From assembly GCF_003443735.1 (NCBI RefSeq), contig NZ_CP031969.1:1736001-1800000 (forward strand): a stretch of DNA of 64,000 nt, in the 5' to 3' direction. Position numbers and translations under genes: made by a program. Below the pieces are notes generated by a model. The model did no database searches. It was not told the DNA's origin and saw only the letters and a program-made list of their open reading frames with translations. Positions 32,122 to 42,085 of the stretch are shown in pieces; position 1 is the first letter of the stretch; each line of letters starts with the position of its first letter. This DNA comes from Streptomyces sp. CC0208 (lineage in GTDB: Bacteria > Actinomycetota > Actinomycetes > Streptomycetales > Streptomycetaceae).

Positions 32122-33276
32122 TCAGGCCACCGAGCCGATCCGCCGGGCCGGTACCGACGTCCCGTCGTGATGGATCGGTGTGTGCGCGCCGGTGAGGGAG
32201 ACCCCGCTGCCGCCCCGCCGGGCCGCCACGATCTCCGCGGCGATCGACAGGGCCGTCTCCTCGGGCGTACGGGCGCCGAGGTCAAGGCCGATGGGTGACC
32301 GCAGCCGCGCCAACTCCAGCTCGGTCACCCCGACTTCGCGGAGGCGTTCATTGCGGTCGAGGTGGGTGCGGCGGGAGCCCATGGCGCCGACGTAGGCGAC
32401 CGGGAGCCGGAGGGCCAGGCGAAGCAGGGGGACGTCGAACTTGGCGTCGTGGGTCAGCACGCACAGGACCGTCCGGGCGTCGACCTCGGTGCGCTCCAGA
32501 TACGTGTGTGGCCACTCGACGACTATCTCGTCGGCCTCCGGGAAGCGTGCCTCGGTCGCGAAGACGGGGCGCGCGTCGCACACCGTGACCCGGTAGCCGA
32601 GGAACTTCCCGATCCGCACCAGTGCCGACGCGAAGTCGATCGCTCCGAAGACGATCATCCGGGGCGGTGGCACCGAGGACTCCACGAGCACGGTGAGCGG
32701 GGCGCCGCAGCGCGAACCCTGTTCGCCTATTTCCAGGGTGCCGGTGCGCCCCGCGTCCAGGAAGGCGCCGGCCTCGGCGGCGATCGTGCGGTCCAGCTCG
32801 GGATGGGCTCCGAACCCGCCGTGACCGGAGGGGTCCTCTGGGCGTACGACGAGCGCGCGGCCGACGAGTTCGCCCGGTCCGGAGACGATCCGCGCCAGCG
32901 CCGCCGCCTGTCCCTGCGCGGCGGCTTCCAGAGCGGCCGTGAACACCGTACGTACGGGGTCGCCGGCCCGGACCGGGGTGACGAGGATGTCGATGACACC
33001 GCCGCAGGTCAGGCCGACGGCGAAGGCGTCATCGTCGCTGTAGCCGAAGCGTTCGAGGACCGACTCCCCGTCTTCCAGCGCCTGTTGGCACAGTTCATAC
33101 ACCGCCCCCTCCACGCAGCCGCCGGAGACCGAGCCGATCACCGTGCCGTCGGCGTCCACCGCGAGGGCGGCGCCGGGCTGGCGGGGCGCGCTGCCGCCGA
33201 CGGCCACCACGGTGGCCACGGCGAAGTCACGTCCCTGCTCGACCCACCGGTGCAGCTCTTCGGCGATGTCCAGCAT
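32122..33276 (-). CDS. XdhC/CoxI-family molybdenum hydroxylase maturation factor
   Basis: 384 aa. N-terminal XdhC_CoxI domain (FAVATVVAVGGSAPRQPGAALAVDADG, GSVSGGCVEGAVYE) and C-terminal Rossmann domain (RMIVFGAIDFASALVRIGKFLGYRVTVCDARPVFATEARFP, YVGAMGSRRTH). XdhC proteins bind and sulfurate the molybdenum cofactor and insert it into xanthine dehydrogenase. It is the last gene of the minus-strand purine unit, 46 bp after the permease stop. Confidence 0.92.
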   Translation of the reverse strand: MLDIAEELHRWVEQGRDFAVATVVAVGGSAPRQPGAALAVDADGTVIGSVSGGCVEGAVYELCQQALEDGESVLERFGYSDDDAFAVGLTCGGVIDILVTPVRAGDPVRTVFTAALEAAAQGQAAALARIVSGPGELVGRALVVRPEDPSGHGGFGAHPELDRTIAAEAGAFLDAGRTGTLEIGEQGSRCGAPLTVLVESSVPPPRMIVFGAIDFASALVRIGKFLGYRVTVCDARPVFATEARFPEADEIVVEWPHTYLERTEVDARTVLCVLTHDAKFDVPLLRLALRLPVAYVGAMGSRRTHLDRNERLREVGVTELELARLRSPIGLDLGARTPEETALSIAAEIVAARRGGSGVSLTGAHTPIHHDGTSVPARRIGSVA

Positions 33277-33322
33277 GTCTCGGTCTCCTTCACAGCGGTT
33301 GCGTAGGGGGCGATCAAGCGTG

Positions 33323-34780
33323 CTAGCGCACGCCCATCCAGCTCTCGATGGGGTTGAGGGCGTAGTACACCAGGAAGATCACCGTCAGTCCCCACATGAA
33401 GGCGCCGATCTCCCGCGCCTTGCCCTGGGCGACCTTGATCGCGACGTACGAGATGACGCCCGCGGCGACGCCGGCGGTGATCGAGTAGGTGAACGGCATG
33501 AGCACGACGGTCAGGAAGACCGGGATCGCGGTGGCGCGGTCGGCCCAGTCGACATGGCGGGCGTTCATCATCATCATGGCGCCGATCACCACGAGGGCGG
33601 CGGCCGCGACCTCGCCCGGCACGATCGCCGTGAGCGGGGTGAAGAACAGACAGGCCGCGAAGAACAGGCCGGTGACCACGGAGGACAGTCCGGTACGGGC
33701 GCCCTCGCCCACTCCCGTCGCCGACTCGACGAACACGGTCTGGCCGGAGGCACCGGCCACCCCGCCGATCGCACCGCCCGCCCCGTCGATGAACAGCGCC
33801 TTGGACAGGCCCGGCATCCGGCCCTGCGCGTCGGCCAGCTTCGCCTCGGTGCCGACGCCGATGATGGTGGCCATCGCGTCGAAGAACCCGGCGAGCACCA
33901 GCGTGAACACGATCATGCCGACCGTCATCGCGCCGACCTCGCCCCAGCCGCCGAACTCCACCTTCCCGAAGATCGAGAAGTCCGGCATGGAGACCGCGCT
34001 GCCGTGCAGTTCGGGAGCGCCGCTCGCCCACTGCTTCGGGGCGATGGCCCCGACGGCGTTGAGGAGGACGGCCAGTACGGTCCCGCCGAGGATGCCGATC
34101 AGGATCGCGCCGGGGACACCGCGGGCCTGGAGCATGAAGATGGCGAGGAGGGTGACGGCGAACAACAGGACGGGCCAGCCGGCGAGTTCACCCGCGGGAC
34201 CGAGGGTCACCGGGGTGGCCTTGCCCTGGTGGACGAAGCCGGCCTTGTAGAAGCCGATCAGGGCGACGAACAGGCCGATGCCCATGGTGATCGCGTGCTT
34301 GAGCGCCAGCGGGATCGCGTTCATGATCATCTCGCGCAGGCCGGTGACGACCAGCAGCATGATGACCACGCCGTACAGCACGCACATGCCCATGGCCTGC
34401 GGCCAGGTCATCACGGGCACGACCTGCGAGGACAGCACGCCGGAGACGGAGAGGCCGGCGGCGAGCGCGAGGGGCACCTTGCCGAAGAAGCCCATCAGCA
34501 GCGTGGTGAGGGCCGCCGCGAACGCGGTCGCGGTGATGAGGGCCTTCTGGCCGAGGGTGTCCCCCGCCACGTCTTTGCCGGACAGGATCAGGGGGTTGAG
34601 CAGGAGGATGTACGCCATCGCCATGAAGGTGGTGACGCCGCCGCGCAGTTCACGCGCGACGGTGGATCCCCGCTGGGATATGTGGAAGTACCGGTCGAGC
34701 CAGGACCTGCCTGCCGGGACGCGGGTGCCTTCTCCCGCGTCGTCGGCCGTGGTCCTGGGTTCCAGGGACTGCTGGGTCAT
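33323..34780 (-). CDS. NCS2 (AzgA-type) purine permease
   Basis: 485 aa. ATG 34780 is preferred over a TTG at 34795 because GGGAGA lies 8 nt upstream. About 12-14 transmembrane helices; LRGGVTTFMAMAYILLLNP at the N-terminus and DAMATIIGVGTEAKLAD plus GASGQTVFVESATGVGEGARTG in the middle are the AzgA signatures. Expected to import hypoxanthine, adenine or guanine by proton symport. Its position between the xanthine dehydrogenase subunits and XdhC supports purine uptake for oxidation. Confidence 0.92.
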   Translation of the reverse strand: MTQQSLEPRTTADDAGEGTRVPAGRSWLDRYFHISQRGSTVARELRGGVTTFMAMAYILLLNPLILSGKDVAGDTLGQKALITATAFAAALTTLLMGFFGKVPLALAAGLSVSGVLSSQVVPVMTWPQAMGMCVLYGVVIMLLVVTGLREMIMNAIPLALKHAITMGIGLFVALIGFYKAGFVHQGKATPVTLGPAGELAGWPVLLFAVTLLAIFMLQARGVPGAILIGILGGTVLAVLLNAVGAIAPKQWASGAPELHGSAVSMPDFSIFGKVEFGGWGEVGAMTVGMIVFTLVLAGFFDAMATIIGVGTEAKLADAQGRMPGLSKALFIDGAGGAIGGVAGASGQTVFVESATGVGEGARTGLSSVVTGLFFAACLFFTPLTAIVPGEVAAAALVVIGAMMMMNARHVDWADRATAIPVFLTVVLMPFTYSITAGVAAGVISYVAIKVAQGKAREIGAFMWGLTVIFLVYYALNPIESWMGVR

Positions 34781-34886
34781 GGTGCCGTCTCCCAAGGTTC
34801 ACAGGGGCACCCGTGCAACCGCCTTGTCGGTCACGGGATTTGGGATGTGCACGACCCGGGGGACGGCCCAGGACGGACAGTTGGGG

Positions 34887-34909
34887 CCCGGGGGACCAAG
34901 TCCCCCGGG
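34887..34909 (-). terminator. Hairpin between xanthine dehydrogenase and permease genes
   Basis: CCCGGGGGAC / GTCCCCCGGG, perfect 10-bp stem with a 3-nt loop in the 145-bp gap. It may attenuate rather than end transcription, giving less permease than enzyme. Confidence 0.6.
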
Positions 34910-34925
34910 AAAACTCACCGGTTCA

Positions 34926-37313
34926 TCACGTGCCGGTCAGGTGCTCCGGCCGTACCGGCGTCCTGTTCAGCTCAAGACCCGTCGCGTCGCGGATCGCCGC
35001 GAGCACGGCCGGGGTCGAGGACAGGGTGGGTGCCTCGCCGATGCCGCGCAGCCCGTACGGCGCGTGGTCGTCGGCGAGTTCGAGCACGTCGACGGGGATG
35101 GTCGGCGTGTCGAGGATCGTGGGGATCAGGTAGTCCGTGAAGGACGGGTTCCTGACCTTCGCCGTCACGGGGTCGACGATGATCTCCTCCATTACCGCCA
35201 CCCCCAGACCCTGGACGGTGCCGCCCTGGATCTGGCCGATGACGGACAGCGGGTTGAGCGCCTTGCCGACGTCCTGCGCGCAGGCCAGTTCGATGACCTT
35301 GACCAGGCCGAGCTCGGTGTCGACCTCGACGACCGCGCGGTGGGCGGCGAAGGAGTACTGGACGTGTCCGAAGCCCTGCCCGGTACGCAGGTCGAAGGCC
35401 TCGGTCGGCCGGTGCCGCCACTCGGCCTCGACCTCGACGGACTCGTCCTCCAGTACGTCGACCAGGTCCGCGAGGACCTCGCCGCCGTCGGTGACGACCT
35501 TGCCGCCCTCCAGGAGGAGCTCGGCGGTGGCCCAGGCGGGGTGGTAGGAGCCGAACTTGCGGCGCCCGAGCTCCAGGACCTTCTCCCGGACGAGCTCGCA
35601 GGAGTTCTTCACGGCGCCGCCGGTGACGTACGTCTGACGGGAGGCCGAGGTCGAACCCGCCGAGCCCACCTGCGTGTCCGCGGGCTGGATGGTCACCTGG
35701 GTGACACCGAGCTCGGTGCGGGCGATCTGCGCGTGGACGGTGACCCCGCCCTGCCCCACCTCCGCCATGGCGGTGTGCACGGTGGCGACGGGCTCACCGC
35801 CGACGACCTCCATGCGCACGCGCGCGGTCGAGTAGTCGTCGAAGCCCTCGGAGAAGCCGACGTTCTTGATGCCGACCGCGTAGCCGACACCGCGGACGAC
35901 GCCTTCGCCGTGGGTGGTGTTGGACAGACCGCCCGGCAGCTGCCGTACGTCGGCCTGCTCACCGGCCGCGAGCCACTGCTGCTCCGGGGGAAGCGGCATC
36001 GCCTTGACGCGGCGCAGGAGTTCGGCGACGGGCGCCGGGGAGTCGACGGGCTGCCCTGTCGGCATGATCGTGCCCTGTTCCATGGCGTTCAGCTGCCGGA
36101 ACTCCACCCGGTCCATGCCCACCGCGTCGGCCAGCTTGTCCATCTGCGCCTCGTAGGCGAAGCACGCCTGGACCGCGCCGAAGCCGCGCATCGCGCCGCA
36201 GGGCGGGTTGTTGGTGTAGAGGGCGATGGCCTCGATGTCCACGTCGTCGACGACGTACGGGCCGATCGACAGCGAGGAGGCGTTGCCGACCACCGCGGGC
36301 GAGGCGGAGGCGTACGCGCCGCCGTCCAGGACGATCCGGCACTTCACGTGGGTCAACTTGCCCTCACGCGTGGCCCCGTGCTCGTAGTACAGCTTGGCGG
36401 GGTGCCGGTGGACGTGCCCGAAGAAGGACTCGAAGCGGTTGTAGACGATCTTGACGGGCTTGCCGGTGCGCAGCGCCAGCAGACAGGCGTGGATCTGCAT
36501 CGACAGGTCCTCGCGGCCGCCGAAGGCCCCGCCGACGCCGGACAGCGTCATGCGCACCTTGCGCTCGGGCAGGCCGAGGACGGGCGCGATCTGCCGCAGG
36601 TCGGAGTGCAGCCACTGGGTGGCGATGTAGAGATGGACGCCGCCGTCCTCGTCCGGCACGGCGAGACCCGACTCGGGGCCGAGGAAGGCCTGGTCCTGCA
36701 TGCCGAAGGTGTACTCGCCCTTGACGACGAAGTCGGCCTTCTTCGCCGCCTCTTGGGCGTCACCGCGGATGATCGGCTGCCGGTGCACGACGTTCGGGTG
36801 CGGGACGTGCCCGATGTGGTGGTCGTCGCGGTTCTCGTGGACGAGGATCGCGTCGGGGGCGGTCGCGGAGGCCTCGTCGGTGATGACGGGCAGCTCGCGG
36901 TACTCGACCTTGATCTTGGCGGCGGCGCGGCGGGCGGTCTCCGGGTGGTCGGCGGCGACGATCGCGACCGGCTCGCCGTGGTGCCGGACCTTGCCGTGGG
37001 CGAGCACGGGGGTGTCCTGGATCTCCAGACCGTAGTTCTTCACCTCGGTCGGCAGATCGTCGTACGTCATGACGGCGTACACGCCCGGCAGGGCCAGGGC
37101 CTCGCTCGTGTCGATGGAGACGATCTCGGCGTGCGCGACGGTCGAGCGGAGGATCTGCCCCCAGAGCATGTCCTCGTGCCACATGTCGGACGAGTACGCG
37201 AACTCGCCGGTGACCTTGAGGGTTCCGTCCGGGCGGAGCGTGGACTCGCCGATGCCGCCCTTGGTCTGCGAACCCTGGGTGATCTTGGTGGGGGTGCCGT
37301 TAGGAGTGGACAC
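34926..37313 (-). CDS. Xanthine dehydrogenase, molybdopterin-binding subunit
   Basis: 795 aa from GTG 37313, one base after the preceding stop. Aldehyde-oxidase/xanthine-dehydrogenase a/b-hammerhead domain (about 20-150), then Moco domain with GVGGAFGGRED, CGAMRGFGAVQACFAYEAQMD, AEVGQGGVTVHAQIA and, near the C-terminus, GIGEAPTLSS carrying the catalytic Glu. Oxidises hypoxanthine and xanthine to urate together with the FeS and FAD subunits encoded upstream. Confidence 0.92.
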   Translation of the reverse strand: MSTPNGTPTKITQGSQTKGGIGESTLRPDGTLKVTGEFAYSSDMWHEDMLWGQILRSTVAHAEIVSIDTSEALALPGVYAVMTYDDLPTEVKNYGLEIQDTPVLAHGKVRHHGEPVAIVAADHPETARRAAAKIKVEYRELPVITDEASATAPDAILVHENRDDHHIGHVPHPNVVHRQPIIRGDAQEAAKKADFVVKGEYTFGMQDQAFLGPESGLAVPDEDGGVHLYIATQWLHSDLRQIAPVLGLPERKVRMTLSGVGGAFGGREDLSMQIHACLLALRTGKPVKIVYNRFESFFGHVHRHPAKLYYEHGATREGKLTHVKCRIVLDGGAYASASPAVVGNASSLSIGPYVVDDVDIEAIALYTNNPPCGAMRGFGAVQACFAYEAQMDKLADAVGMDRVEFRQLNAMEQGTIMPTGQPVDSPAPVAELLRRVKAMPLPPEQQWLAAGEQADVRQLPGGLSNTTHGEGVVRGVGYAVGIKNVGFSEGFDDYSTARVRMEVVGGEPVATVHTAMAEVGQGGVTVHAQIARTELGVTQVTIQPADTQVGSAGSTSASRQTYVTGGAVKNSCELVREKVLELGRRKFGSYHPAWATAELLLEGGKVVTDGGEVLADLVDVLEDESVEVEAEWRHRPTEAFDLRTGQGFGHVQYSFAAHRAVVEVDTELGLVKVIELACAQDVGKALNPLSVIGQIQGGTVQGLGVAVMEEIIVDPVTAKVRNPSFTDYLIPTILDTPTIPVDVLELADDHAPYGLRGIGEAPTLSSTPAVLAAIRDATGLELNRTPVRPEHLTGT

Positions 37314-37314
37314 G

Positions 37315-37856
<542 letters not shown>

Positions 37857-37857
<1 letters not shown>

Positions 37858-38747
37858 TACGCAGCTCCCTCCGTGGTGGCGGCGGTGCCGCGGTACGACT
37901 CCCAGGCCCAGGTCAGCGTGCGGCGGGCCATGATGCCGACCGCGTGGCGGCGGTAGCTCGCCGTGCCCCGGACGTCGTCGATCGGGTTGCAGGAGGCGGC
38001 GCACAGGTCCGCGAACTGCTTGGCGACCGAAGGGGTGATGATCTTGCCGTTGTCCCAGAAGCCGCCCTCTTCCAGGGCCGCGTTCAGAAACTCCTCGGCG
38101 GTCTTGGCCCGAACGGGTGTCGGAGCCGCTGACCCGATTCCCGTCCGCACGGTCCGCGTCCCGGGGTGCAGCGCGAGCCCGAAGGCGCACACGGCGATGA
38201 CCATGGCGTTGCGCGTGCCGACCTTGGAGTACTGCTGGGGCCCGTCCGCCTTCTTGATGTGCACCGCGCGGATGAGCTCGTCGGCCGCCAGCGCGTTGCG
38301 CTTCACGCCGGTGTAGAACGCGTCGATCGGGATGAGCCGCGATCCGCGCACCGACTCGACCTCGACCTCGGCGCCGGCCGCGAGGAGGGCGGGGTGGGCG
38401 TCACCGGCCGGGGAGGCGGTGCCGAGGTTGCCGCCGACGCCGCCGCGGTTGCGGATCTGCGGGGAGGCCACGGTGTGCGAGGCGAGGGCCAGGCCCGGGA
38501 GCTCGCCGCGCAGGTCCTCCATGATCCGGGTGTACGGCACGGAGGCGCCGAGCCGCACCGTGTCCTCGCCGACCTCCCACTCGGTGAGGTCACCGATGCG
38601 GTTCAGGTCGAGCAGGTACTCGGGCCGCCGATGGTCGAAGTTGATCTCGACCATCACGTCGGTGCCGCCCGCGATGGGCACAGCGGTGGGGTGCTCGGCC
38701 TTGGCGGCGAGCGCCTCCTCCCAGCTGGCGGGGCGAAGGAAGTCCAT
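37857..38747 (-). CDS. Xanthine dehydrogenase, FAD-binding subunit
   Basis: 296 aa. MDFLRPASWEEALAAKAEHPTAVPIAGGTDVMVEIN and RNRGGVGGNLGTASPAGD are the two FAD-binding signatures of the CoxM/XdhB family, with a CO-dehydrogenase-flavoprotein C-terminal domain after about 175. First gene of the minus-strand operon FAD, FeS, Moco, (permease, XdhC), divergent from pucR. Confidence 0.92.
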
Positions 38748-39115
38748 GACCGGCTCTCTTCTTCGTCTTGAGGGTCGTACGGATCGAGCCAGATCGGGTG
38801 CGGCGGGCCCGGCTCGTTCATGTGGTGTTCACGTGGAGTGGAGCCAGTACACAGCGGCGTACTCCGACGGGGTCAGTCACGGAAACCATGAAGGAGTTGG
38901 CTGGTCGGGACCGTCATCTTGTAGATTCGTATGAACGGTGGTGCTCGGTAACCTCCGTGTTTTCCTTGGGAAACATCCGATACAGCCCTGCGGAAACGTG
39001 CGGCACAGCCCACGTGACCTGGGACACAGCCCCGGAGGCGGCAGCGGCCGCTCCCCCTCCCCACCGGACCCCTTCTCCATCGTAGATTTCGAGACAAAGA
39101 ACGGCGGCGACGAGA
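38748..39115. promoter_or_regulatory. Divergent xdh-pucR control region
   Basis: A 368-bp gene-free gap between divergent starts. It is more AT-rich around 38880-39000. Expected to hold promoters for both units and PucR sites; I could not identify a convincing dyad by eye. Confidence 0.4.
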
Positions 39116-40789
39116 ATGCGGCTGCGCGCACTGCTGGACACCGACGCGCTGGGCCTGCGGCTGCTCGGCGGCGAGGACGAACTGGACCGCACCGTGCGCG
39201 GTGTGATGACCACGGACCTGCGCGACCCCAGTCGCTACCTCTCCGGCGGGGAACTGGTCCTGACAGGCCTCGCCTGGCGCCGGGACGCCGCCGACTCGGA
39301 GCCTTTCGTACGACTCCTGGTACAGGCCGGGGTGGTGGCGCTGGCGGCCGGCGAGGCGGAGCTGGGCGATGTCCCGGAGGACCTGGTCGTCGCCTGCGCC
39401 CGGCACCGGCTGCCCCTGTTCGCGGTGCACGAGTCGGTGGCCTTCGCGACGATCACCGAGCATGTCGTACGGCAGGTCTCGGGCGAGCGCGCGGGTGACC
39501 TGGCGGCCGTGGTGGACCGCCACCGCCGCATGATGACCTCGGGCCCGGCGGGCGGTGGCCCGGACGTGGTCCTCGACCTCCTCGGCTCGGACCTGGACCT
39601 GCGCGCCTGGGTCCTGTCCCCGACCGGCCGCCTGATCGCGGGCCCGAAGGTGGCGGGCCCCGGCCTGCCCGCGGACACCTGCGCGAAGCTGGCGGCAGAG
39701 CATCAGGCCGCGGCCCGCACCGGTCGCCGCGGCCCCCACAGAGTCACGCTCGGCTCGTCGGCGTACTCGCTCTTCCCGGTCCGCAGCAGCGGCCGCTCCT
39801 CCCAGGCCTCAAGGGACGTACGCGAGACCGTCCTGTCCGACTGGCTGCTGGCGGTGGAGGCGGACGCCGGTGACTGGCCGGAGGAGCGCCTGGACCTCCT
39901 CCAGGGCGTCACCCAGCTGATCGCGGTCGAGCGGGACCGCAGGGACGCGGCCCGCACGGTCCGTCGCCGCCTGGCCCAGGAGGTCCTGGAACTGGTGCAG
40001 ACGGGAGCGGCACCGGCCGAGATCGCCGCACGCCTGCGGGTCGCGGCGCCGGTCCTCCTCCCCGGCCTCGGAGCGGCCCCTCACTGGCAGGTCGTGGTGG
40101 CGCGGGTCGAATGGCAGGACGGTGAGCTGGAGGGCGGCCCGATGGCGCAGTCCCTCCTGGAGGAGATCCTGGTGGACCCCCTCGCGACCGGCCCCGAACC
40201 GTCCGACCGCATCGCGGTGGCCCACACCGGCGACGAGGCGATCGCGCTCGTCCCCCTCCCCGCGGTCTCCACCGAGCACGACGGCTCGGAGTCGGGCATC
40301 CTGGCGGAAGGGCTGCTGGAATCGGTCCGGGGCCCCTTGTCGGCCGGACTGGACGACGACGGCAGGGTGACTCTGGGCGTCAGCGCGTCGGTGCACTCGG
40401 CGGAGGGCCTGCGCGGCGCGCTGGAGGAGGCCCGCCACGCCCGCAGAGTGGCGGCGGCCCGCGCCGGCCGGGTCTGCGCCGCAGGTCACCAGGAGCTGGC
40501 CTCGCACGTCCTGCTGCTGCCCTTCGTGCCGGACGACGTCCGCCGCGCCTTCACGGCCCGGCTGCTCGACCCGCTCCGGGACTACGACCGCCGCCACCGG
40601 GCCGAGTTGATCCCCACCCTGGAGGCCTTTCTGGACTGCGACGGCTCCTGGACCCGGTGCGCGACCCGCCTCCACCTGCACGTCAACACGCTGCGCTACC
40701 GCGTCGGGCGGATCGAGCAGTTGACGAGCCGCGACCTGTCACGCCTCGAGGACAAGCTGGATTTCTTCCTGGCACTGCGGATGAGCTGA
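39116..40789 (+). CDS. PucR-family purine catabolism regulator
   Basis: 557 aa. N-terminal PucR ligand domain (about 1-120: MRLRALLDTDALGLRLLGGEDELDRTVRGVMTTDLRDPSRYL), central GGDEF-like region, and C-terminal helix-turn-helix (RLHLHVNTLRYRVGRIEQLTSRDLS). Related proteins sense purine-degradation intermediates and activate or repress xanthine dehydrogenase genes. The divergent position strongly suggests it controls the xdh operon. Confidence 0.93.
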   Translation: MRLRALLDTDALGLRLLGGEDELDRTVRGVMTTDLRDPSRYLSGGELVLTGLAWRRDAADSEPFVRLLVQAGVVALAAGEAELGDVPEDLVVACARHRLPLFAVHESVAFATITEHVVRQVSGERAGDLAAVVDRHRRMMTSGPAGGGPDVVLDLLGSDLDLRAWVLSPTGRLIAGPKVAGPGLPADTCAKLAAEHQAAARTGRRGPHRVTLGSSAYSLFPVRSSGRSSQASRDVRETVLSDWLLAVEADAGDWPEERLDLLQGVTQLIAVERDRRDAARTVRRRLAQEVLELVQTGAAPAEIAARLRVAAPVLLPGLGAAPHWQVVVARVEWQDGELEGGPMAQSLLEEILVDPLATGPEPSDRIAVAHTGDEAIALVPLPAVSTEHDGSESGILAEGLLESVRGPLSAGLDDDGRVTLGVSASVHSAEGLRGALEEARHARRVAAARAGRVCAAGHQELASHVLLLPFVPDDVRRAFTARLLDPLRDYDRRHRAELIPTLEAFLDCDGSWTRCATRLHLHVNTLRYRVGRIEQLTSRDLSRLEDKLDFFLALRMS

Positions 40790-40916
40790 ACCCGGCGGGT
40801 CCCCGGACTCCCACGACTTTGTGAATTCCTTCACCCACCCCCTTGGCCGGGCCCGTCGTTTCGTGCTGAGATGCCGCCACCACTCAAAGCTCGACGGCGC
40901 GCTCGGGGAGGGCAAC

Positions 40917-41690
40917 GTGGCGCATACCGCCATGTCTGGTAACGGAACGACCGCCGGTGACGATCCACTCCAGACCGCGGTATGGCGGCTGCGCTCCCGG
41001 GCCTGCTGGGCCGACGCGGCCGCCCTGCTCCAACCGGTCACCGCACCGGCGGCCCTGCAGAGAGCGGCCCTGCTGGTGGAACGCTGCCTGTACACGGAGC
41101 AGGGCTGGGCGGAGGCGGAGGACGCGCTGCGCACCGCCGAGGCGCTGGCCCACAGCGACGACGAACGGGGGGCGGCCGCTTGTGAACGAGGGCAACTCGC
41201 GTACGCCTCGACGCTCCACGGGGTCCGTGACCGCGCGGACGAGGCGAGGGCCGCGCTGGGCCGGGCGGCTGCGCTGATCGCTCCGGGGGCGCGGGGACGG
41301 GCCCTGCTGGACTTCCGCCGGGGCCTGCTGGCGGAGAACCTGGCCCAGGCCCCGCAGGCGGCCCGAGCGGCCTACCGCCGCGCCCACGCGGGCGCCACGG
41401 CCCACTCCGACCCCCTGCTGCTGTCCTTCACCTGGCGCCACCTCGCCGGACTGGCCCTGCGGGAGGGCGAGTTGGCCGAGGCGCGGCACGGGTTCGCCGA
41501 ATCGCTGCGGATCCGCGAGGAGTTGGGCTACCTGGTGGGCACGGCACCGGCGCTCGTCTCGCTGGCGGACGCGGAGGTGGAGCCGGAGGCGTCCCGACTG
41601 CGCGAGGAAGCACGGCGGTTGTACCAGCTGCTGGGAGGCGTACCGACGTGGCTGGCACGGCAGTTGGCACCGCCGGCGGCCACGGCGTGA
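40917..41690 (+). CDS. TPR-like repeat protein of unknown function
   Basis: 257 aa. GTG 40917 follows GGGGAGGG. Entirely helical, with TPR-like repeats (RACWADAAALLQPVTAPAALQRAALLVERCLY, LLSFTWRHLAGLALREGELAEARHGFAESLRIREELGY). No enzymatic motif. Probably a soluble protein-protein adaptor. Not linked to a recognisable operon. Confidence 0.7.
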   Translation: MAHTAMSGNGTTAGDDPLQTAVWRLRSRACWADAAALLQPVTAPAALQRAALLVERCLYTEQGWAEAEDALRTAEALAHSDDERGAAACERGQLAYASTLHGVRDRADEARAALGRAAALIAPGARGRALLDFRRGLLAENLAQAPQAARAAYRRAHAGATAHSDPLLLSFTWRHLAGLALREGELAEARHGFAESLRIREELGYLVGTAPALVSLADAEVEPEASRLREEARRLYQLLGGVPTWLARQLAPPAATA

Positions 41691-41735
41691 GGTGACGGGG
41701 GGTGCCTAGGGGGGTGCCGGGTGCGGGTGTGTGGG

Positions 41736-41770
41736 GGTTGGTCGCGCAGTTCCCCGCGCCCCTGGGTGGG
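41736..41770 (+). repeat. Streptomyces intergenic GC-rich repeat, copy 1
   Basis: Core CGCGCAGTTCCCCGCGCCCC, a dispersed repeat familiar from Streptomyces intergenic regions; further copies at 57091-57124 and, inverted and degenerate, at 41995-42016. Confidence 0.65.
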
Positions 41771-41830
41771 TGCAGTCACCCGAGTCGGAATGGGCCGTGG
41801 GCCGTTGGCCGCGTACGGCGGGAAGGGGAC

Positions 41831-41926
41831 GGGGTGGGGGGTGTCCGCCCGCAGCGGCCGGCGTCCGATACAGAGCCCTGCTCAAGCAGCCGAGCCGCCG
41901 GACCGAGGACGGACACCCCCCACCCC
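41831..41926. repeat. Inverted repeat nested in the 41691-42085 gap
   Basis: GGGGTGGGGGGTGTCCG (41831-41847) is matched by its exact reverse complement at 41910-41926. Outer elements (41736-41770 versus 41995-42016) also pair, so most of the gap could fold into one long imperfect hairpin between the convergent TPR and FCD-regulator genes. No gene in the gap. Confidence 0.6.
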
Positions 41927-42085
41927 GGCCCCGACCCCAAACCACACCGCACGCGCTACACAAGCCCCCACCGAACCCACAGCTGCGCCGCAGGCACCCA
42001 GGGGCGCGGGACTGTGTCCATATGCGGCTCCGCCGCGTGGGCGCACAAACACCCGCCCCCACCGAACCCGCAGAACACCCCCTCC

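Noticed and set aside
41691..42085. CRISPR-like repeat array
   Set aside because: Repeats are inverted and nested, not direct and evenly spaced; no cas genes.
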